From an uncultured Eubacteriales bacterium (GTDB taxonomy: Bacteria > Bacillota > Clostridia > Oscillospirales > Butyricicoccaceae), in assembly GCA_934630445.1 (NCBI GenBank), contig CAKTWY010000015.1, forward strand, positions 1 through 23,561: a stretch of DNA of 23,561 nt, written 5' to 3'. The translations under genes and the position numbers were made by a program. Numbering within the stretch: position 1 is the stretch's first letter; every line of letters starts with the position of its first letter. Positions 22,209 through 23,561 of this stretch are shown one piece after another. Under the pieces are notes generated by a model. That model ran no database searches and was not told the origin of the DNA. It was given only the letters and a program-made list of their open reading frames with translations.

Positions 22209-22494
22209 AATTTCACACAGCAAAGGCAATGACGAGAGAGAGTAGACTCCGCCCGTGCTTTCAGAGAGAAGATGGATGGTGCGAATCTTCACAGGGACGA
22301 AGCTGAAGCAGTCTCCGAGCTGTGGACCGAAAGGCACGTCCGAGTAGGCTCCATCGGGTTTTCCGCCGTTAAAAGGAAAGCGGTATCCGGGCGCGCGCCC
22401 GCGTATCGGCAAAGTGCGGAGCTTGCGCTCCGAAATTAGGTGGTAACACGGATTTTTATTCGCCCTAAGCTCATCAGAGCTTAGGGCGTTTTTT
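22209..22494 (+). promoter_or_regulatory. T-box riboswitch leader, candidate alanine specifier GCA
   Basis: T-box leaders sense uncharged tRNA and allow antitermination. Hallmarks seen in order are GAGAGAGTAGA near 22235-22250 (S-turn/specifier side of stem I), TCAGAGAGAAG (22261-22271, distal AG-rich motif), and a distal hairpin GAAGAT/ATCTTC. The segment GAAGCAGTCTCC (22305-22316) carries candidate specifier GCA (22308-22310, alanine). GGGTTTTCCGCCGTTAAAAGG (about 22358-22377) corresponds to the stem III region. The T-box itself is AATTAGGTGGTAACACGG (about 22435-22452), where UGGU would pair with the tRNA acceptor NCCA. The leader ends in the terminator at 22461-22494. The specifier reading is inference from the local pattern GAA-codon-purine; it fits the downstream alanine enzyme. 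Confidence 0.9.
22461..22494 (+). terminator. T-box regulatory terminator
   Basis: CGCCCTAAGCTC (22461-22472) pairs perfectly with 22477-22488 around an ATCA loop, followed by TTTTTT. The 5' arm lies right after the T-box, as expected for competition with the antiterminator. Confidence 0.93.
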
Positions 22495-22529
22495 ATTTTT
22501 AAATTTTTGATCTGAAAGGGAGGAAAGAC

Positions 22530-23561
22530 ATGAGAACATTTGAAAAGTCTTCAAAGCTCGATAATGTCTGTTATGATGTGAGAGGTCCGGTCGTTGACGA
22601 GGCGAACCGCATGATGGCAAATAATATCAGCATTCTGCGTCTGAATATCGGCAATCCGGCTCCTTTCGGTTTTACAGCGCCGGAGGAGATTCTGCAGGAC
22701 ATCATCCTCAATATCCGCGACTGCCAGGGCTATTCCGATTCGAAGGGGATTTTCAGCGCCCGCAAGGCGATCATGCAGTACTGCCAGCTGAAAAAACTGC
22801 CGAACGTCGGCCTGGACGATATTTATACCGGGAACGGCGTCAGCGAGCTGATCAATCTCGCCATGCAGGCCCTTCTTGACGACGGGGATGAGATCCTGAT
22901 CCCCTCGCCGGACTATCCGCTCTGGACCGCGACTGCCAACCTCGCCGGCGGGCGGCCTGTGCATTATATCTGCGACGAGCAGTCCGAGTGGTTCCCGGAT
23001 CTTGACGATATCGAAAAAAAGATCACCGACCGGACAAAGGGCATCGTCGTGATCAACCCGAACAACCCCACCGGCGCGCTTTATCCCCGCGAGCTTCTCG
23101 AGCGGATCGTGGACATCGCGCGCCGCCACGGTTTGATTATTTTTGCCGATGAAATTTACGACCGCCTTGTGATGGATGGGCTGGAGCACGTGTCGATCGC
23201 GTCGCTGTGCCCGGACCTTTTCTGCGTGACGTTCAACGGCCTGTCGAAGTCGCACCGCGTGGCGGGTTTCCGCAGCGGATGGATGTGCCTGAGCGGCGAC
23301 AAATCGCGCGCAAAGGGGTATATTGAGGGGCTCAATATGCTCTCTTCCATGCGCCTGTGCGCCAACGTACCCGCGCAGTCCATCATCCAGACTGCGCTCG
23401 GCGGCTATCAGAGCGCGGATGAGCTTCTCCTGCCCGGCGGGCGCATTTTTGAGCAGCGCAGATTCATCTTTGACGCGCTCAATTCCATCCCGGGCGTGAG
23501 CGCGGTAAAGCCGAAAGCCGCTTTCTATATCTTCCCGAAGATCGACACGGCCATGTATCAT
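22530..23561 (+). CDS. alaA: Alanine aminotransferase AlaA-type, 3' end cut by window edge
   Basis: This is a fold-type I class I/II aminotransferase; the first 344 residues are present, about 60 short of full length. The sequence is strongly like the E. coli AlaA (YfbQ) glutamate-pyruvate aminotransferase: RLNIGNPAPFGFTAPEEIL, QGYSDSKGIFSARKAIMQ, DIYTGNGVSELI, NPNNPTGALY and FNGLSKSHRVAGFRSGWM. The PLP Schiff-base lysine is Lys240 and Arg248 is the phosphate-side arginine. It should make alanine from pyruvate with glutamate. GGGAGG lies just upstream of ATG 22530. Expression should be raised when charged tRNA-Ala is scarce, through the T-box leader. The C-terminus and any downstream genes lie outside the window. 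Confidence 0.93.
   Translation, partial: MRTFEKSSKLDNVCYDVRGPVVDEANRMMANNISILRLNIGNPAPFGFTAPEEILQDIILNIRDCQGYSDSKGIFSARKAIMQYCQLKKLPNVGLDDIYTGNGVSELINLAMQALLDDGDEILIPSPDYPLWTATANLAGGRPVHYICDEQSEWFPDLDDIEKKITDRTKGIVVINPNNPTGALYPRELLERIVDIARRHGLIIFADEIYDRLVMDGLEHVSIASLCPDLFCVTFNGLSKSHRVAGFRSGWMCLSGDKSRAKGYIEGLNMLSSMRLCANVPAQSIIQTALGGYQSADELLLPGGRIFEQRRFIFDALNSIPGVSAVKPKAAFYIFPKIDTAMYH

Noticed and set aside
22551..23561. 336-residue minus-strand open frame opposite alaA
   Set aside because: It is a shadow of the aminotransferase; the plus strand has a T-box, a ribosome binding site and strongly conserved family motifs.

Overview
This window looks like chromosomal DNA from a GC-rich, spore-forming, anaerobic Firmicute of class Clostridia. 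The evidence is the sporulation genes (sleB-like, yqfC, yqfD, ylbJ), the Bacillus/Clostridium-type phoH-ybeY-dgkA-era-yqzL-recO block, a T-box riboswitch, Gram-positive ribosome binding sites and a monomeric [FeFe] hydrogenase. No phage, integrase, insertion sequence, CRISPR array, rRNA or tRNA was seen. The long open frames antisense to most genes are a by-product of high GC content.

Layout. 1-1382 (minus): rsmI (cut by the window edge) and trmN6, a translation-modification pair. 1591-2271 (plus): a SleB-type cortex-lytic hydrolase, closed by a strong terminator. 2360-11270 (minus): a long co-directional run holding a PhnP-like metallo-hydrolase, mutS2 (frameshifted here), recO, a tiny yqzL, era, dgkA, ybeY, phoH, yqfD and yqfC. 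This is the conserved 'era' cluster with yqfF and cdd missing. 11410-15478 (plus): ylbJ, two small zinc-ribbon proteins, a TauE/SafE-type permease and an O-acetylhomoserine sulfhydrylase-like PLP enzyme, ending in a clear terminator. 15591-17920 (plus): an EF-G2-type translational GTPase with its own promoters and terminator.

17992-19223: a DUF1836 regulator (minus) and a two-helix membrane peptide (plus) flank a 235-bp run of seven consecutive short-loop hairpins, two of which carry the extended -10 sequence TGGTATAAT in palindromic arms. This is the most unusual non-coding structure in the window. 19271-20031 (minus): family I inorganic pyrophosphatase with promoter and probable terminator. 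20252-22135 (plus): a two-gene unit of a NuoE-like mini-protein that has lost its second cysteine pair, followed by a group B-type [FeFe] hydrogenase. 22174-23561 (plus): a sigma-A promoter, a T-box leader with a candidate alanine (GCA) specifier, its terminator and an AlaA-type alanine aminotransferase cut by the window end.

The main points for follow-up are the apparent 10-bp deletion in mutS2 at a highly conserved motif, the tandem-hairpin array, the degenerate NuoE-like partner of the hydrogenase, and the alanine T-box controlling an aminotransferase instead of a tRNA synthetase. No wholly new multi-gene system could be demonstrated from the sequence alone.
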